From Cupriavidus malaysiensis (GTDB lineage: Bacteria; Pseudomonadota; Gammaproteobacteria; Burkholderiales; Burkholderiaceae): DNA of 64,000 nt. The translations under genes were made by a program, and so were the position numbers. Location of the stretch: contig NZ_CP017754.1 in NCBI RefSeq assembly GCF_001854325.1, positions 3,286,001-3,350,000 on the forward strand. Direction: 5' to 3'. Below, piece by piece: positions 54,067-63,305 of the stretch; the first letter of the stretch is position 1, and each line of letters opens with the position of its first letter. The notes beneath the pieces were generated by a model that was not told where the DNA came from, searched no databases, and saw only the letters and a program-made list of their open reading frames with translations.

Positions 54067-56145
54067 ATGTCGACGACGCCGCCCGGTACGCTGCTCAACC
54101 GTGAGCTCGGCATCCTGGAATTCAACGCACGTGTCCTGGCGCAGGCAGCAGATCCCAAGGTCCCGCTGCTGGAAAGACTGAAGTTCATCTGCATCGTATC
54201 CAGCAATCTCGACGAGTTCTTCGAGATCCGCATGGCGGGCCTCAAGGAACAGTTGCGCGACAACCCGTCCGGCATGACGCCCGACGGCCTCTCCTTCCAG
54301 CAGACCTACCAGCTCGTCACCGAACGCACCCAGCGGCTCGTCGGCATGCAGTATGACATGCTGCAGAGCGTGATTTTCCCACTGTTGGAAAAGGAAGGTG
54401 TCTTCTTCCACCTGACCGGCTCGTGGAATGACGCCCAGAGGACTTGGGCGCGCGATTTCTTCCTGCGCGAACTCGGCCCGGTGCTGACGCCGATCGCCCT
54501 CGACCCCGCCCACCCGTTCCCGCGCGTGCTCAACAAGAGCCTGAATTTCGTGGTCGAACTGTCGGGCACCGACGCCTTCGGCCGGGAGGCCGAGCTGGCC
54601 ATCGTGCAGGCGCCGCGCGCCCTGCCGCGCGTGGTCAAGATGCCGGAATCGCTGTCCGGCTACCCCTTTGGCTTCGTGCTGCTGTCGTCCTTCATGCAAG
54701 GCTTCGTGCACGAGCTGTTTCCCGCCATCGAGGTGCACGGCTGCTACCAGTTCCGGGTGACCCGCAACTCGGACCTGTTCGTCTCGGAAGACGAGATCAC
54801 CGACCTGCGCGAAGCGCTGCAGGGCGAGCTGCCGACACGGCACTTCGGCGACACGGTGCGGCTGGAAGTCTCATCCGACACCCCGCCGCAACTGGCACGC
54901 CGCCTGCTGCTGGAGTCCGGCCTGGGCGAGCAGGACCTGTACCGCGTCAGTGGCCCGGTCAACCTGGTACGGCTGATGCAGATCCCCGACCTGGTCGACC
55001 GCCCCGCGCTCAAGTTCCCTCCTCACGTACCGGCCGCCGTCAAGGCCTTCTCCGGTGGCGTCTCGATGTTCGACGCCATCCGCCAGCAGGACGTGCTGCT
55101 GCACCATCCATACGAGAGCTTCAGTTCGGTGCTCGACCTGTTGCAGCTTGCGGCCAACGATCCCGACGTGGTGGCGATCAAGCAGACGGTTTACCGTACC
55201 GGCAACGAGTCGCTGGTGATGGAAGCCCTGATGACTGCCGCTCGCAACGGCAAGGAAGTCACGGTGGTGGTGGAGCTGCTGGCGCGCTTCGACGAGGAGA
55301 CCAATATCAACTGGGCGGAACAGCTGGAGAATGCCGGCGCCCACGTGGTCTACGGCGTGGTCGGACATAAGTGCCACGCCAAGATGCTGCTGATCGTGCG
55401 CCGCGAGCGCATCAAGTCCAAGGACCATAAGCTGCGCCGCTACGTGCACCTGGGCACCGGAAACTATCACCCGCGCACGGCCCGTCTCTACACCGACTTC
55501 GGCCTGCTGACGGCCGACGAGACCATCTGCGAGGATGTCCATCACGTCTTCCAGCTGCTGACCGGCACCGCTGGCAGCATCCGCCTCAACGAGCTCTGGC
55601 AGTCGCCTTTCACCATGCACGACCAGCTGGTGGAACACATCCGCGCCGAAGCCCGCAATGCCCGCGCCGGCAAGCGTGCCCGCATCATGGCGAAGATGAA
55701 TGCGCTGCTGGAGCCATCGATCATCGACGAGCTGTACAAGGCGTCGCGCGCCGGCGTGAAGATCGATCTGATCGTGCGCGGCGTGTGCGCGCTGCGGCCC
55801 GGGGTGCCGGGGCTGTCCGAGAATATCAGCGTACGCTCGATCGTCGGCCGCTTCCTCGAGCACCACCGCGTCTATTACTTCCTGGCCGACGGCGAGGAGG
55901 TGGTCTACCTGTCCAGCGCCGACTGGATGGACCGCAACCTGTTCCGCCGTGTCGAAGTCGCTTTCCCTGTCAAGAACAAGGCGCTCAAGCAGCGCGTGAT
56001 CCAGGAAAGCCTGCGCGTGCACCTGCGCGACAATGCCTCGGCCTGGATCATGCAGGGTGATGGCGAATACGTGCACAAGCAATCCAAGGCCAAGCTGCAG
56101 CACGTCAGCCAGACCGACCTGCTGGCGCTGTTCGGCAATCGCTGA
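54067..56145 (+). CDS. ppk: Polyphosphate kinase 1
   Basis: 692 residues. PPK1 domains in order: N-terminal LLNRELGILEFNARVLAQA, head and two PLD-like catalytic domains. The autophosphorylated His is in HLGTGNYHPRTARLYTDFG, the second active-site His in FLEHHRVYYF. It makes polyphosphate from ATP, reversibly. I start at ATG 54067, 8 bp after AAGG; an earlier ATG at 54028 lies against the Pho-box-like sequence and would put the operator almost inside the gene. Convergent with phoR. Confidence 0.95.
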   Translation: MSTTPPGTLLNRELGILEFNARVLAQAADPKVPLLERLKFICIVSSNLDEFFEIRMAGLKEQLRDNPSGMTPDGLSFQQTYQLVTERTQRLVGMQYDMLQSVIFPLLEKEGVFFHLTGSWNDAQRTWARDFFLRELGPVLTPIALDPAHPFPRVLNKSLNFVVELSGTDAFGREAELAIVQAPRALPRVVKMPESLSGYPFGFVLLSSFMQGFVHELFPAIEVHGCYQFRVTRNSDLFVSEDEITDLREALQGELPTRHFGDTVRLEVSSDTPPQLARRLLLESGLGEQDLYRVSGPVNLVRLMQIPDLVDRPALKFPPHVPAAVKAFSGGVSMFDAIRQQDVLLHHPYESFSSVLDLLQLAANDPDVVAIKQTVYRTGNESLVMEALMTAARNGKEVTVVVELLARFDEETNINWAEQLENAGAHVVYGVVGHKCHAKMLLIVRRERIKSKDHKLRRYVHLGTGNYHPRTARLYTDFGLLTADETICEDVHHVFQLLTGTAGSIRLNELWQSPFTMHDQLVEHIRAEARNARAGKRARIMAKMNALLEPSIIDELYKASRAGVKIDLIVRGVCALRPGVPGLSENISVRSIVGRFLEHHRVYYFLADGEEVVYLSSADWMDRNLFRRVEVAFPVKNKALKQRVIQESLRVHLRDNASAWIMQGDGEYVHKQSKAKLQHVSQTDLLALFGNR

Positions 56146-56162
56146 CCCCAGCTGAACCCGGA

Positions 56163-56186
56163 CGGGCCGCAGGCGCGAGCGGCCCG
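56163..56186. other. GC hairpin between convergent ppk and phoR
   Basis: CGGGCCGC (56163-56170) pairs with GCGGCCCG (56179-56186). No T run; likely 3'-end structure for ppk. Confidence 0.5.
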
Positions 56187-56281
56187 CTTGCCTGCTGGCG
56201 CCTGGTCAGCCTCTACAGCCCCAGCCCCCCGTGCCTCACGCTTCCTGACGCGGCCGGTCGACTCGTATCGGCGCGCCAGCC

Positions 56282-57622
56282 TCAGGCTGCGCGCTGCGGC
56301 ATATCGCCGCCACGCACCTGCTGGGCCTCATGCCCGCTGCGGTCGAGCGGGAATACGACGCGGAACACGCTGCCCCGGCCCACTTCGCTGCTGATACGCA
56401 GGTCGGCATGGTGGCGCGACAGCACGTGCTTGACGATGGCCAGACCGAGACCGGTCCCGCCGGTATCGCGCGAACGGCTGCGGTCGACGCGGTAGAAGCG
56501 CTCGGTCAGGCGCGGGATGTGCTCGGGCGCGATGCCCAGGCCCGTATCGCTGACGGAAAATACCGCATGGCCCTCGTCCATGGCCAGGCGGATACCGATC
56601 TGGCCGCCGTCGGGCGTGTAGCGCACGGCGTTCGATACCAGGTTGGCCAGCGCCGAGAACAGTTCCGTTTCCGAGCCGCGCAGGATCACTCCGGCATCCA
56701 CGTCGCTGGTGATGCGGTGGCGCCCCTGGGACAATGCCTCGGCGTCGTGCAGCAGGTGCGCGATCATACCGTTGACGGGGATCGGCTCGTAGCCCGGCGC
56801 CTGGGCGTCGCTTTCCAGCTTGGCCAGCGCCAGCAGGTCCTCGACGATATGCTGCATGCGCATCGACTGCACCAGCATCAGGTCCACGTAGCGGCGGCGG
56901 TCCTCCTCCGACACGGGCAGGTCGCGCACGGTCTCCAGGAAACCGGTCAGCACGGTCAGCGGCGTCTTCAGTTCGTGCGAGACGTTGGCGACGAAGTCGC
57001 GCCGCATGGCCTCGGTGTTCTCCAGCTTGGTGATGTCCTGCGTCAGCACCAGCTTGCGATTCTCGCCATACGGCAGGATCTGCACGGCGATCACGCCGTG
57101 CTTGTGCGAACCCATGTCTCGCATGACCAGGGGGTCATCGAAGCGCTGGCGCATCAGGTACTGGACGAACTCCGGGCGCCGGATCAGGTGGGTGATGCGC
57201 TGGCGCACGTCGCGCCGCGCGTTCAGGCCGAGGTGGTGCTCAGCCACGTCGTTGCACCATTCGATCTGGTCGGCATCATCGAGCATCAGCACGCCATTGG
57301 GCGAGGCCTGGATGGCCTGGATGAAGCGCAGGTGCTGCTGCTCCACCTGCAGCACCTGCAAGCGCCAGCGTTTGACCAGCCGGTGCAGCCGGTAATACAC
57401 CTCGCCCCACAGGCCGAGCGCGCTGGGGATCTCGCCGTAGGCGGGCGCATCCAGCACCTTCCACAGGCGGTTGATCTGATAGAGGTAGTAACCCAGTTGC
57501 CCGAGCAGGGCCAGGCAGCCCAGCGACAGCGCCCAGACCGGGCCGCGCCAGAGGTAGAGCCCGGCCGACGCGACGGCCACGCTGATCAGGATGGCCGCCG
57601 AACGGGCCCAGATGACGTTCAT
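56282..57622 (-). CDS. phoR: Phosphate regulon sensor kinase PhoR
   Basis: 446 residues. Two membrane helices near the N-terminus with almost no periplasmic loop, a charged linker, a PAS domain (about 100-190), then HATPase: H-box NVSHELKTPLTVLTGFLETV, N-box ANLVSNAVRYTPDGG, G1 SVSDTGLGI, G2 GGTGLGLAIVKHVL. The missing sensor loop fits PhoR, which reads the state of Pst through PhoU. 97 bp after phoB in the pst-pho operon. Confidence 0.95.
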   Translation of the reverse strand: MNVIWARSAAILISVAVASAGLYLWRGPVWALSLGCLALLGQLGYYLYQINRLWKVLDAPAYGEIPSALGLWGEVYYRLHRLVKRWRLQVLQVEQQHLRFIQAIQASPNGVLMLDDADQIEWCNDVAEHHLGLNARRDVRQRITHLIRRPEFVQYLMRQRFDDPLVMRDMGSHKHGVIAVQILPYGENRKLVLTQDITKLENTEAMRRDFVANVSHELKTPLTVLTGFLETVRDLPVSEEDRRRYVDLMLVQSMRMQHIVEDLLALAKLESDAQAPGYEPIPVNGMIAHLLHDAEALSQGRHRITSDVDAGVILRGSETELFSALANLVSNAVRYTPDGGQIGIRLAMDEGHAVFSVSDTGLGIAPEHIPRLTERFYRVDRSRSRDTGGTGLGLAIVKHVLSRHHADLRISSEVGRGSVFRVVFPLDRSGHEAQQVRGGDMPQRAA

Positions 57623-57719
57623 CGGACATTCAAGGCGCGGCCGGACAGCCGCGCCAAACGATAGTTGCGCAGGAGTGTGCCATGAACGGAGCGCCGGCGC
57701 AGCCGCCGGGCCTCGGCCG

Positions 57720-58430
57720 TCAGGCGCCGGGAGCGCGCGCGAGGCGGTAGCCGCTGCCGCGCACCGTCTCGATCATATTGCTGTATCCGCCCGGCGTCAG
57801 GGCCGCGCGCAAGCGCTTGATATGGACGTCCACCGTGCGCTCTTCGACGAACACGTGGTCGCCCCACACCTGATCCAGCAACTGCGAGCGGCTGTGGACG
57901 CGCTCCGGATGGGTCATCAGAAAGTGCAGCAGGCGGAACTCCGTCGGCCCAAGATCCAGCTTGATCGCCTCGCCGCCGGTATCCTGGCCCGTGACGCGAT
58001 GGGTGGCTGGATCGAGGCGCAGGCCATTGATGGCGACCACGTCGTCGGTCAGCTGCGGCGCGCGGCGGCGCAGCACCGCCTTGATCCGCGCCAGCAGCTC
58101 CTTCGGCGAGAACGGCTTGGTGACGTAGTCGTCGGCGCCCGCCTCCAGACCCATCACCTTGTCCTGCTCCTCGCTGCGCGCGGTCAGCATGATGATGGGG
58201 ATCTGCTTGGTGCGATCGTTGTTGCGCAGTTCCTTCGCGAAATTGACGCCCGACTTGCCCGGAAGCATCCAGTCGAGCAGCACGAGATCCGGCAGCACGT
58301 CACTCATCAGCGACAACGCCTGCTCGGCGTTATACGCGCGAATCGGATAGTGGCCGGCGTGCTGGAGGTTGACCGCGATCAGTTCGGCGATGGCCGGTTC
58401 ATCCTCGACGACAAGAATACTGCTAGGCAT
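57720..58430 (-). CDS. phoB: Phosphate regulon response regulator PhoB
   Basis: 236 residues. Receiver with acidic pocket EDEPAI, phosphoacceptor Asp in LVLLDWMLPGKSG, MLTAR and KPFSPKELLAR; then an OmpR-type winged helix with LGPTEFRLLHFLMTHPERVHSRSQLLD and VDVHIKRLRAAL. It binds 11-bp-spaced Pho-box half-sites like those at 51309-51348 and 63108-63164. 17 bp after phoU, so same transcript. Confidence 0.97.
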   Translation of the reverse strand: MPSSILVVEDEPAIAELIAVNLQHAGHYPIRAYNAEQALSLMSDVLPDLVLLDWMLPGKSGVNFAKELRNNDRTKQIPIIMLTARSEEQDKVMGLEAGADDYVTKPFSPKELLARIKAVLRRRAPQLTDDVVAINGLRLDPATHRVTGQDTGGEAIKLDLGPTEFRLLHFLMTHPERVHSRSQLLDQVWGDHVFVEERTVDVHIKRLRAALTPGGYSNMIETVRGSGYRLARAPGA

Positions 58431-58447
58431 ATGCGATGTTCTCCCGA

Positions 58448-59152
58448 TCAGCTCAACGCTTCGCGCTCCATGTCCTCACGCGAGGCATGGCGCACGTCGG
58501 TTCCCTTGACGATGTAGATAATGAATTCTGCGATGTTCTTGGCGTGGTCGCCGATGCGCTCGACGGCCTTGGCCACGAAGAGGAAATCCAGCGCCACCGA
58601 GATGGTGCGCGGATCTTCCATCATATAGGTGATCAACTTGCGCACGAAGGCACGGAATTCGTCGTCGATCGCCTTGTCTTCCTTGACGATGCGGGCGGCG
58701 GCTACCGTGTCGAGGCGGGCGAAGGCATCCAGCGCCTGGCGCAACAGCGCGATGGCCATGTCGCCGGACAGCTTGACCTCGGAGTAGTTGATATTGTGCC
58801 CCGCCGCATCCTCCATGATGTGCTTGGTGCGCTTGGCGATCTTGTCCGCCTCGTCGCCCGCGCGCTCGAGGTTGGTGATGGTCTTGGAGATGGCCATCAC
58901 CAGGCGCAGGTCGCGCGCGGTCGGCTGGCGGCGCGCGATGATATTGCCGCAGTCGGCGTCGATCTCGACTTCCATCGCATTGACCTGCTGCTCGCGCGCG
59001 ATGACCTGGTCGGCCTGGTCGGCATCGAAGTCGGCCAGCGCGCGCATGGCGCGCTCGATCTGCGACTCGACCAGCCCGCCCATCTGCAGCAGCTTGGTGT
59101 TGATGGCGTTGAGGTCGGCGTCGAATTGGGTAGACAGGTGCTTGTCGGTCAT
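58448..59152 (-). CDS. phoU: Phosphate transport regulator PhoU
   Basis: 234 residues, all-helical with two PhoU repeats; each carries the metal-cluster motif (ERAGDEADKIAKR and ERIGDHAKNIAEF). It couples the Pst transporter to PhoR and keeps the regulon off when phosphate is plentiful. Start MTDKHLSTQFD with AGGAGGACACC; the frame is open to 59194. 70 bp after pstB. Confidence 0.96.
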   Translation of the reverse strand: MTDKHLSTQFDADLNAINTKLLQMGGLVESQIERAMRALADFDADQADQVIAREQQVNAMEVEIDADCGNIIARRQPTARDLRLVMAISKTITNLERAGDEADKIAKRTKHIMEDAAGHNINYSEVKLSGDMAIALLRQALDAFARLDTVAAARIVKEDKAIDDEFRAFVRKLITYMMEDPRTISVALDFLFVAKAVERIGDHAKNIAEFIIYIVKGTDVRHASREDMEREALS

Positions 59153-59222
59153 GGTGTCCTCCTGGCCGCGAACCGGTCGCCGCACGTGCGGCATGGACCG
59201 GAATCGAACGGGCCGATGGCGA

Positions 59223-60011
59223 TCAGCCGAAACGGCCGGTGATGTAGTCTTCCGTTTCCTTGCGATGCGGCTTGATGAAGATCTTCTCGGTCTCGCCGAA
59301 CTCGATCAGCTCGCCCAGGTACATGTAGGCGGTGTAGTCCGAGCAGCGCGCCGCCTGTTGCATATTGTGCGTCACGATGACGACGGTGTACTCGTCCTTC
59401 AGCTCGGCGATCAGTTCCTCGATGCGGCCGGTCGAGATCGGGTCGAGCGCCGAGCACGGCTCGTCGAGCAGCAGGACTTCGGGGCGGATGGCGATGCCGC
59501 GCGCGATGCACAGGCGCTGCTGCTGGCCACCCGACAGACCATAGCCCGACTGGTGCAGCTTGTCCTTGGCTTCGTTCCACAGCGCCGCCTTGGTCAGGGC
59601 CCACTCCACGCGGTCGTCCATTTCCGAGCGCGACAGCTTCTCGAACAGGCGCACGCCGAAGGCGATGTTGTCGTAGATGGACATCGGGAACGGCGTCGGC
59701 TTCTGGAACACCATGCCGACCTTGGCGCGCAGCAGGGCGATGTCCTGGCGGCTGGTCAGCAGGTTCTCGCCGTCCATGTTGATCTCGCCCTCGGCACGCT
59801 GCTCCGGATAGAGCGCGTACATCTTGTTGAAGGTACGCAGCAGCGTCGACTTGCCGCAGCCGGACGGGCCGATGAAGGCCGTCACCTTGCGGTCGGGAAT
59901 CGACATATTGATGTTCTTCAGCGCATGGAACTGACCATAGAAGAAGTTCAGGTTGCGCACGTCGATCTTGGCACGGACGGTGTCGGGGATGTCGATGACG
60001 GTCGAAGTCAT
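59223..60011 (-). CDS. pstB: Phosphate ABC transporter ATPase PstB
   Basis: 262 residues. Walker [13 protein letters not shown], signature LSGGQQQR, Walker [16 protein letters not shown], switch [10 protein letters not shown]: a full PstB. It powers high-affinity phosphate import and takes part in signalling to PhoU. 46 bp after pstA. Confidence 0.97.
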   Translation of the reverse strand: MTSTVIDIPDTVRAKIDVRNLNFFYGQFHALKNINMSIPDRKVTAFIGPSGCGKSTLLRTFNKMYALYPEQRAEGEINMDGENLLTSRQDIALLRAKVGMVFQKPTPFPMSIYDNIAFGVRLFEKLSRSEMDDRVEWALTKAALWNEAKDKLHQSGYGLSGGQQQRLCIARGIAIRPEVLLLDEPCSALDPISTGRIEELIAELKDEYTVVIVTHNMQQAARCSDYTAYMYLGELIEFGETEKIFIKPHRKETEDYITGRFG

Positions 60012-60057
60012 GCTCTTGTCTCGCGGAAATTCGTTGGCAATCGGCGCGGCTGGCGCC

Positions 60058-60963
60058 TTACTTCTTGAACATCATGCGCGCCAGGATATTCAGCGCGAGC
60101 ACACCGATGGTGATCAGGAACACGCCCGCCCAGGCCAGCTGCTGCCATTCGGTGAACGGGCTCATGGCAAAGCGGAAGATGGTCACCGGCAGGTTGGCCA
60201 TCGGCTTGTTCAGGTCGGAGCTCCAGAACTGGTTCGACAGCGCGGTGAACAGCAGCGGCGCGGTTTCGCCGGCGATACGCGCAACCGCCAGCAGCACGCC
60301 GGTGATGATGCCCGCATAGGACGACTTCACCGTGATCGACAGCACCATCTTCCACTTGGGCGTACCCAGGGCGAAGGCGGCCTCGCGCAAGGCGTTGGGC
60401 ACCAGGTTCAGCATGTTCTCGGTGGTGCGCACCACGATCGGCACCTGCAGCAGGGCCAGCGCGCAGACCCCGGCCCAGCCGGAGAAGTGCCCCATGCGGG
60501 TGACCACCAGCGCATAGACGAACAGGCCGATGACGATCGAAGGCGCCGACAGCAGGATGTCGTTGATGAAACGGACCACGCTGGCCAGCGGACCGGCCTT
60601 GCCGTACTCGGCCAGGTAGATGCCGGCCAGGATGCCCAGCGGCGTGCCGAACAGCGTGGCAAGCCCGACCATGGCGAAGCTGCCGAAGATGGCGTTGGCG
60701 AGGCCGCCGCCGGCCGTGTTCGGCGCCGGCGTCATCTGCGTGAACAGGTCCATCGACAGGCCGCCCACGCCGAGCGTGACGGTGGTCCACAGTATCCATG
60801 CGAGCCAGAACAGGCCGAAGGCCATGGCCCCCAGCGACGCGGCCAGCGCAAACAGGTTGGTGCGGCGGCGGCGCGCCTGCAAGCGGGCACGTACCGCGTC
60901 GGCGTCCTGGTGGACGGCCGGGATCGAGGAAGTCGAAATCGTGGCTTGGCTGGTTTGGCTCAT
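60058..60963 (-). CDS. pstA: Phosphate ABC transporter permease PstA
   Basis: 301 residues with six hydrophobic helices and the EAA loop ([19 protein letters not shown]). A ~30-residue cytoplasmic N-terminus precedes TM1. The ATG overlaps the pstC stop by 4 bp. Confidence 0.95.
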   Translation of the reverse strand: MSQTSQATISTSSIPAVHQDADAVRARLQARRRRTNLFALAASLGAMAFGLFWLAWILWTTVTLGVGGLSMDLFTQMTPAPNTAGGGLANAIFGSFAMVGLATLFGTPLGILAGIYLAEYGKAGPLASVVRFINDILLSAPSIVIGLFVYALVVTRMGHFSGWAGVCALALLQVPIVVRTTENMLNLVPNALREAAFALGTPKWKMVLSITVKSSYAGIITGVLLAVARIAGETAPLLFTALSNQFWSSDLNKPMANLPVTIFRFAMSPFTEWQQLAWAGVFLITIGVLALNILARMMFKK

Positions 60964-61925
60964 TTTGCCCCCTCATTCTTGGCCAGGCGCAGCAGCAGCA
61001 GCTTGGACAGCGCGAGCACGACGAAGGTGATGAAGAAGAGGATCAGGCCCAGCTCCATCAGCGCGGCCGTGTGCAGGCCTGCGCCCGCCTCGGCGAACTC
61101 GTTGGCCAGCGCCGAGGTGATGCTGTTGCCCGGCGAGAACAGCGAAACGTTGTCGAGCAGGTTGGTGTTGCCGATCACGAAGGTCACGGCCATGGTCTCG
61201 CCCAGAGCCCGGCCCAGGCCGAGCATCACGCCGCCGATCACGCCAGCGCGGGTGTAGGGCAGCACGACGCGCCACATCACCTCCCAGGTGGTGCAGCCTA
61301 CACCGTATGCCGACTCCTTCAGCAGGACCGGCGTCACTTCGAACACATCGCGCATCACGGAGGCGATGTAGGGAATGATCATGATGGCCAGGATCACGCC
61401 GGCACACAGCAGGCCGATGCCCAGCGGAGCGCCCTGGAACAGCTTGCCGATCACCGGCACCTGCCCGATCGTGGCGGCCAGCGGCTTCTGGAAATACTCG
61501 CCAAAGATCGGCGCGAACACCAGCAGGCCCCACATGCCGTAGACGATCGACGGCACCGCGGCGAGCAGTTCGATCGCGGTTCCCAGCGGGCGGCGCAGCC
61601 AGGCCGGCGACAGTTCGGTCAGGAACAGGGCAATGCCGAAGCTGACCGGCACGGCGATGATCAGCGCGATGATCGAGGTCACGATGGTGCCGTAGATGGG
61701 CACCAGCGCGCCATAGACATCCGCGGGGGGATCCCACTCGGCAGCCCAGAGAAAGCGCAGTCCGAACGTCTGGATCGACGGCCAGGCGCTGATCGCCAGC
61801 GAGACGATGATGCCGCCCAGCAGCAGCAGCGTCACGATGGCTGCTGCCCGGGTCAGGCCGCCGAACAGGAGGTCGCCAGCCCGGCTTGGGGGGCGCACGG
61901 CGGGGAGGTCGGACGAGGTCGCCAT
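60960..61925 (-). CDS. pstC: Phosphate ABC transporter permease PstC
   Basis: 321 residues with six helices and the EAA loop ([20 protein letters not shown]). I start at MATSSDLP; a longer frame begins with GTG inside the loop of the intergenic hairpin and is unlikely. No clear Shine-Dalgarno lies before 61925, which may keep permease levels below PstS. Overlaps pstA by 4 bp. Confidence 0.94.
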   Translation of the reverse strand: MATSSDLPAVRPPSRAGDLLFGGLTRAAAIVTLLLLGGIIVSLAISAWPSIQTFGLRFLWAAEWDPPADVYGALVPIYGTIVTSIIALIIAVPVSFGIALFLTELSPAWLRRPLGTAIELLAAVPSIVYGMWGLLVFAPIFGEYFQKPLAATIGQVPVIGKLFQGAPLGIGLLCAGVILAIMIIPYIASVMRDVFEVTPVLLKESAYGVGCTTWEVMWRVVLPYTRAGVIGGVMLGLGRALGETMAVTFVIGNTNLLDNVSLFSPGNSITSALANEFAEAGAGLHTAALMELGLILFFITFVVLALSKLLLLRLAKNEGAK

Positions 61926-61957
61926 GTTGTCGAGTGGAAACAGTGAATTCGTTGGGA

Positions 61958-61983
61958 AGCCGGCCCGGCGCACCGGGCCGGCT
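61958..61983. other. Perfect 11-bp hairpin in the pstS-pstC gap
   Basis: AGCCGGCCCGG, loop CGCA, CCGGGCCGGCT. No T run. Placed between the highly expressed binding protein and the permeases, like the REP-type or attenuating stems that protect binding-protein mRNA in ABC operons (inference). Confidence 0.7.
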
Positions 61984-62044
61984 CGTCAGGACGCGCGGGC
62001 GTCCCGGGAGGTCAGGCGTCGTTCAACCGATCGCGATCCGTTGA

Positions 62045-63079
62045 TCAGTTGTACAGCGCCTTGCCCGAGCCGTCCTTGACGCTGGTCTTCCAGGTATTGC
62101 GGATCTGGTTCACGACCGACTCCGGCAGCGGCACGTAGTCCAGCTCGGTGGCCAGATGGCCGCCGCTCTTGTATGCCCAGTCGAAGAACTTCAGCACTTC
62201 GGTGCCCTGTGCCGGCTTCTCCTGGTTCTTATGGACCAGGATGAAGGTTGCGCCGGCGATCGGCCACGCGGTCTTGCCCGGCTCGTTGGTCAGGATCTGG
62301 TAATAGGTCTTGCTCCAGTCGGCACCGGCGGCGGCGGCCTTGAAACCATCGTCGCTCGGCTGCACCACCGTACCCGCGGCATTCTTCATGCTCAGGTAGG
62401 TCATCTTGTTCTGCTTGGCGTAGGCGTACTCGACGTAGCCGATGGCACCGTTCAGGCGCTGTACGAAGGCGGCCACGCCTTCGTTGCCCTTGCCACCGGT
62501 ACCGCCGCCCGGCCAGTTGACCGTGGTGCCCTCACCCACGGAGCCCTTCCAGTCGGCGCTGACCTTGGACAGGTAGTTGGTGAAGATGAAGGTGGTGCCC
62601 GAACCGTCGGCACGGCGCACCGGCAGGATGTCCTGGCTCGGCAGCTTGGCGTGCGGGTTCAGCGCCTTGATGGCAGGATCGTCCCACTTCTTGATCTTGC
62701 CCAGGTAGATGTTGGCCAGCACGTCGCCGGTGATGACCAGTTCACCCGGCTTGATGCCCGGCAGGTTGATCACGGGCACCACGCCGCCGATCACCGTCGG
62801 GAACTGCACCAGGCCGTGCTTGGCGAGTTCTTCGTCCTTCAGCGGTGCATCCGATGCGCCGAAGTCCACGGTCTTGGCGCCGATCTGCTTGATGCCGCCC
62901 GACGAACCGATGGACTGGTAGTTGACCTTGTTACCCGTTGCTTTTTGGTATGCGTCGGCCCACTTGGAATAGACGGGCGCGGGGAAGGACGCGCCAGCAC
63001 CGGTAATTTCCGCCGCGAACGCAGTGCCCACCACCAACAACGATGCGATGCCTGCCACGGCAGTCTTGACCAGCTTCAT
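62045..63079 (-). CDS. pstS: Periplasmic phosphate-binding protein PstS
   Basis: 344 residues. Signal peptide [21 protein letters not shown], mature start [20 protein letters not shown]. Phosphate contacts are seen in [18 protein letters not shown] and [11 protein letters not shown]. First gene of pstSCAB-phoU-phoB-phoR, with GGAGGACAT ribosome site and paired Pho boxes upstream. Confidence 0.97.
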   Translation of the reverse strand: MKLVKTAVAGIASLLVVGTAFAAEITGAGASFPAPVYSKWADAYQKATGNKVNYQSIGSSGGIKQIGAKTVDFGASDAPLKDEELAKHGLVQFPTVIGGVVPVINLPGIKPGELVITGDVLANIYLGKIKKWDDPAIKALNPHAKLPSQDILPVRRADGSGTTFIFTNYLSKVSADWKGSVGEGTTVNWPGGGTGGKGNEGVAAFVQRLNGAIGYVEYAYAKQNKMTYLSMKNAAGTVVQPSDDGFKAAAAGADWSKTYYQILTNEPGKTAWPIAGATFILVHKNQEKPAQGTEVLKFFDWAYKSGGHLATELDYVPLPESVVNQIRNTWKTSVKDGSGKALYN

Positions 63080-63107
63080 ATGTCCTCCAGAGAACAGGGG
63101 GTTGGGA

Positions 63108-63125
63108 ATGACAAATTTTTGACAA
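63108..63125 (-). promoter_or_regulatory. Second Pho box in the pstS leader
   Basis: On the minus strand TTGTCAA (63119-63125) and TTGTCAT (63108-63114), 11 bp apart. It lies downstream of the -10 of the main promoter, so it could serve a second start or act as an auxiliary PhoB site. Confidence 0.5.
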
Positions 63126-63132
63126 GTCGAAC

Positions 63133-63164
63133 TCTATGCCCCGTAGATGACAATTCCATGACAG
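63133..63164 (-). promoter_or_regulatory. PhoB-dependent promoter of pstS
   Basis: On the minus strand CTGTCAT (63158-63164), GGAA, TTGTCAT (63147-63153): near-perfect match to the Pho box. Eight bases later is CATAGA (63133-63138) as -10. No -35 hexamer is needed. Confidence 0.75.
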
Positions 63165-63251
63165 CATCAAATCTTCTTGAAACGTATTGCCCAGCCGAGT
63201 CTGCCACCCCGTTTCACCCCTTATTTTCTGACGGTTAATTGCTAAAATAGG

Positions 63252-63282
63252 AAAAAAGAAATGCCAGGTGCACCCGGCATTT
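63252..63282 (-). terminator. Rho-independent terminator of glmM
   Basis: On the minus strand AAATGCCGGGT / ACCTGGCATTT (63259-63282, one G-T pair) followed by seven Ts. It separates glmM from the pstS promoter. Confidence 0.85.
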
Positions 63283-63305
63283 CGTCACATCCACCAGCCT
63301 CCGCT

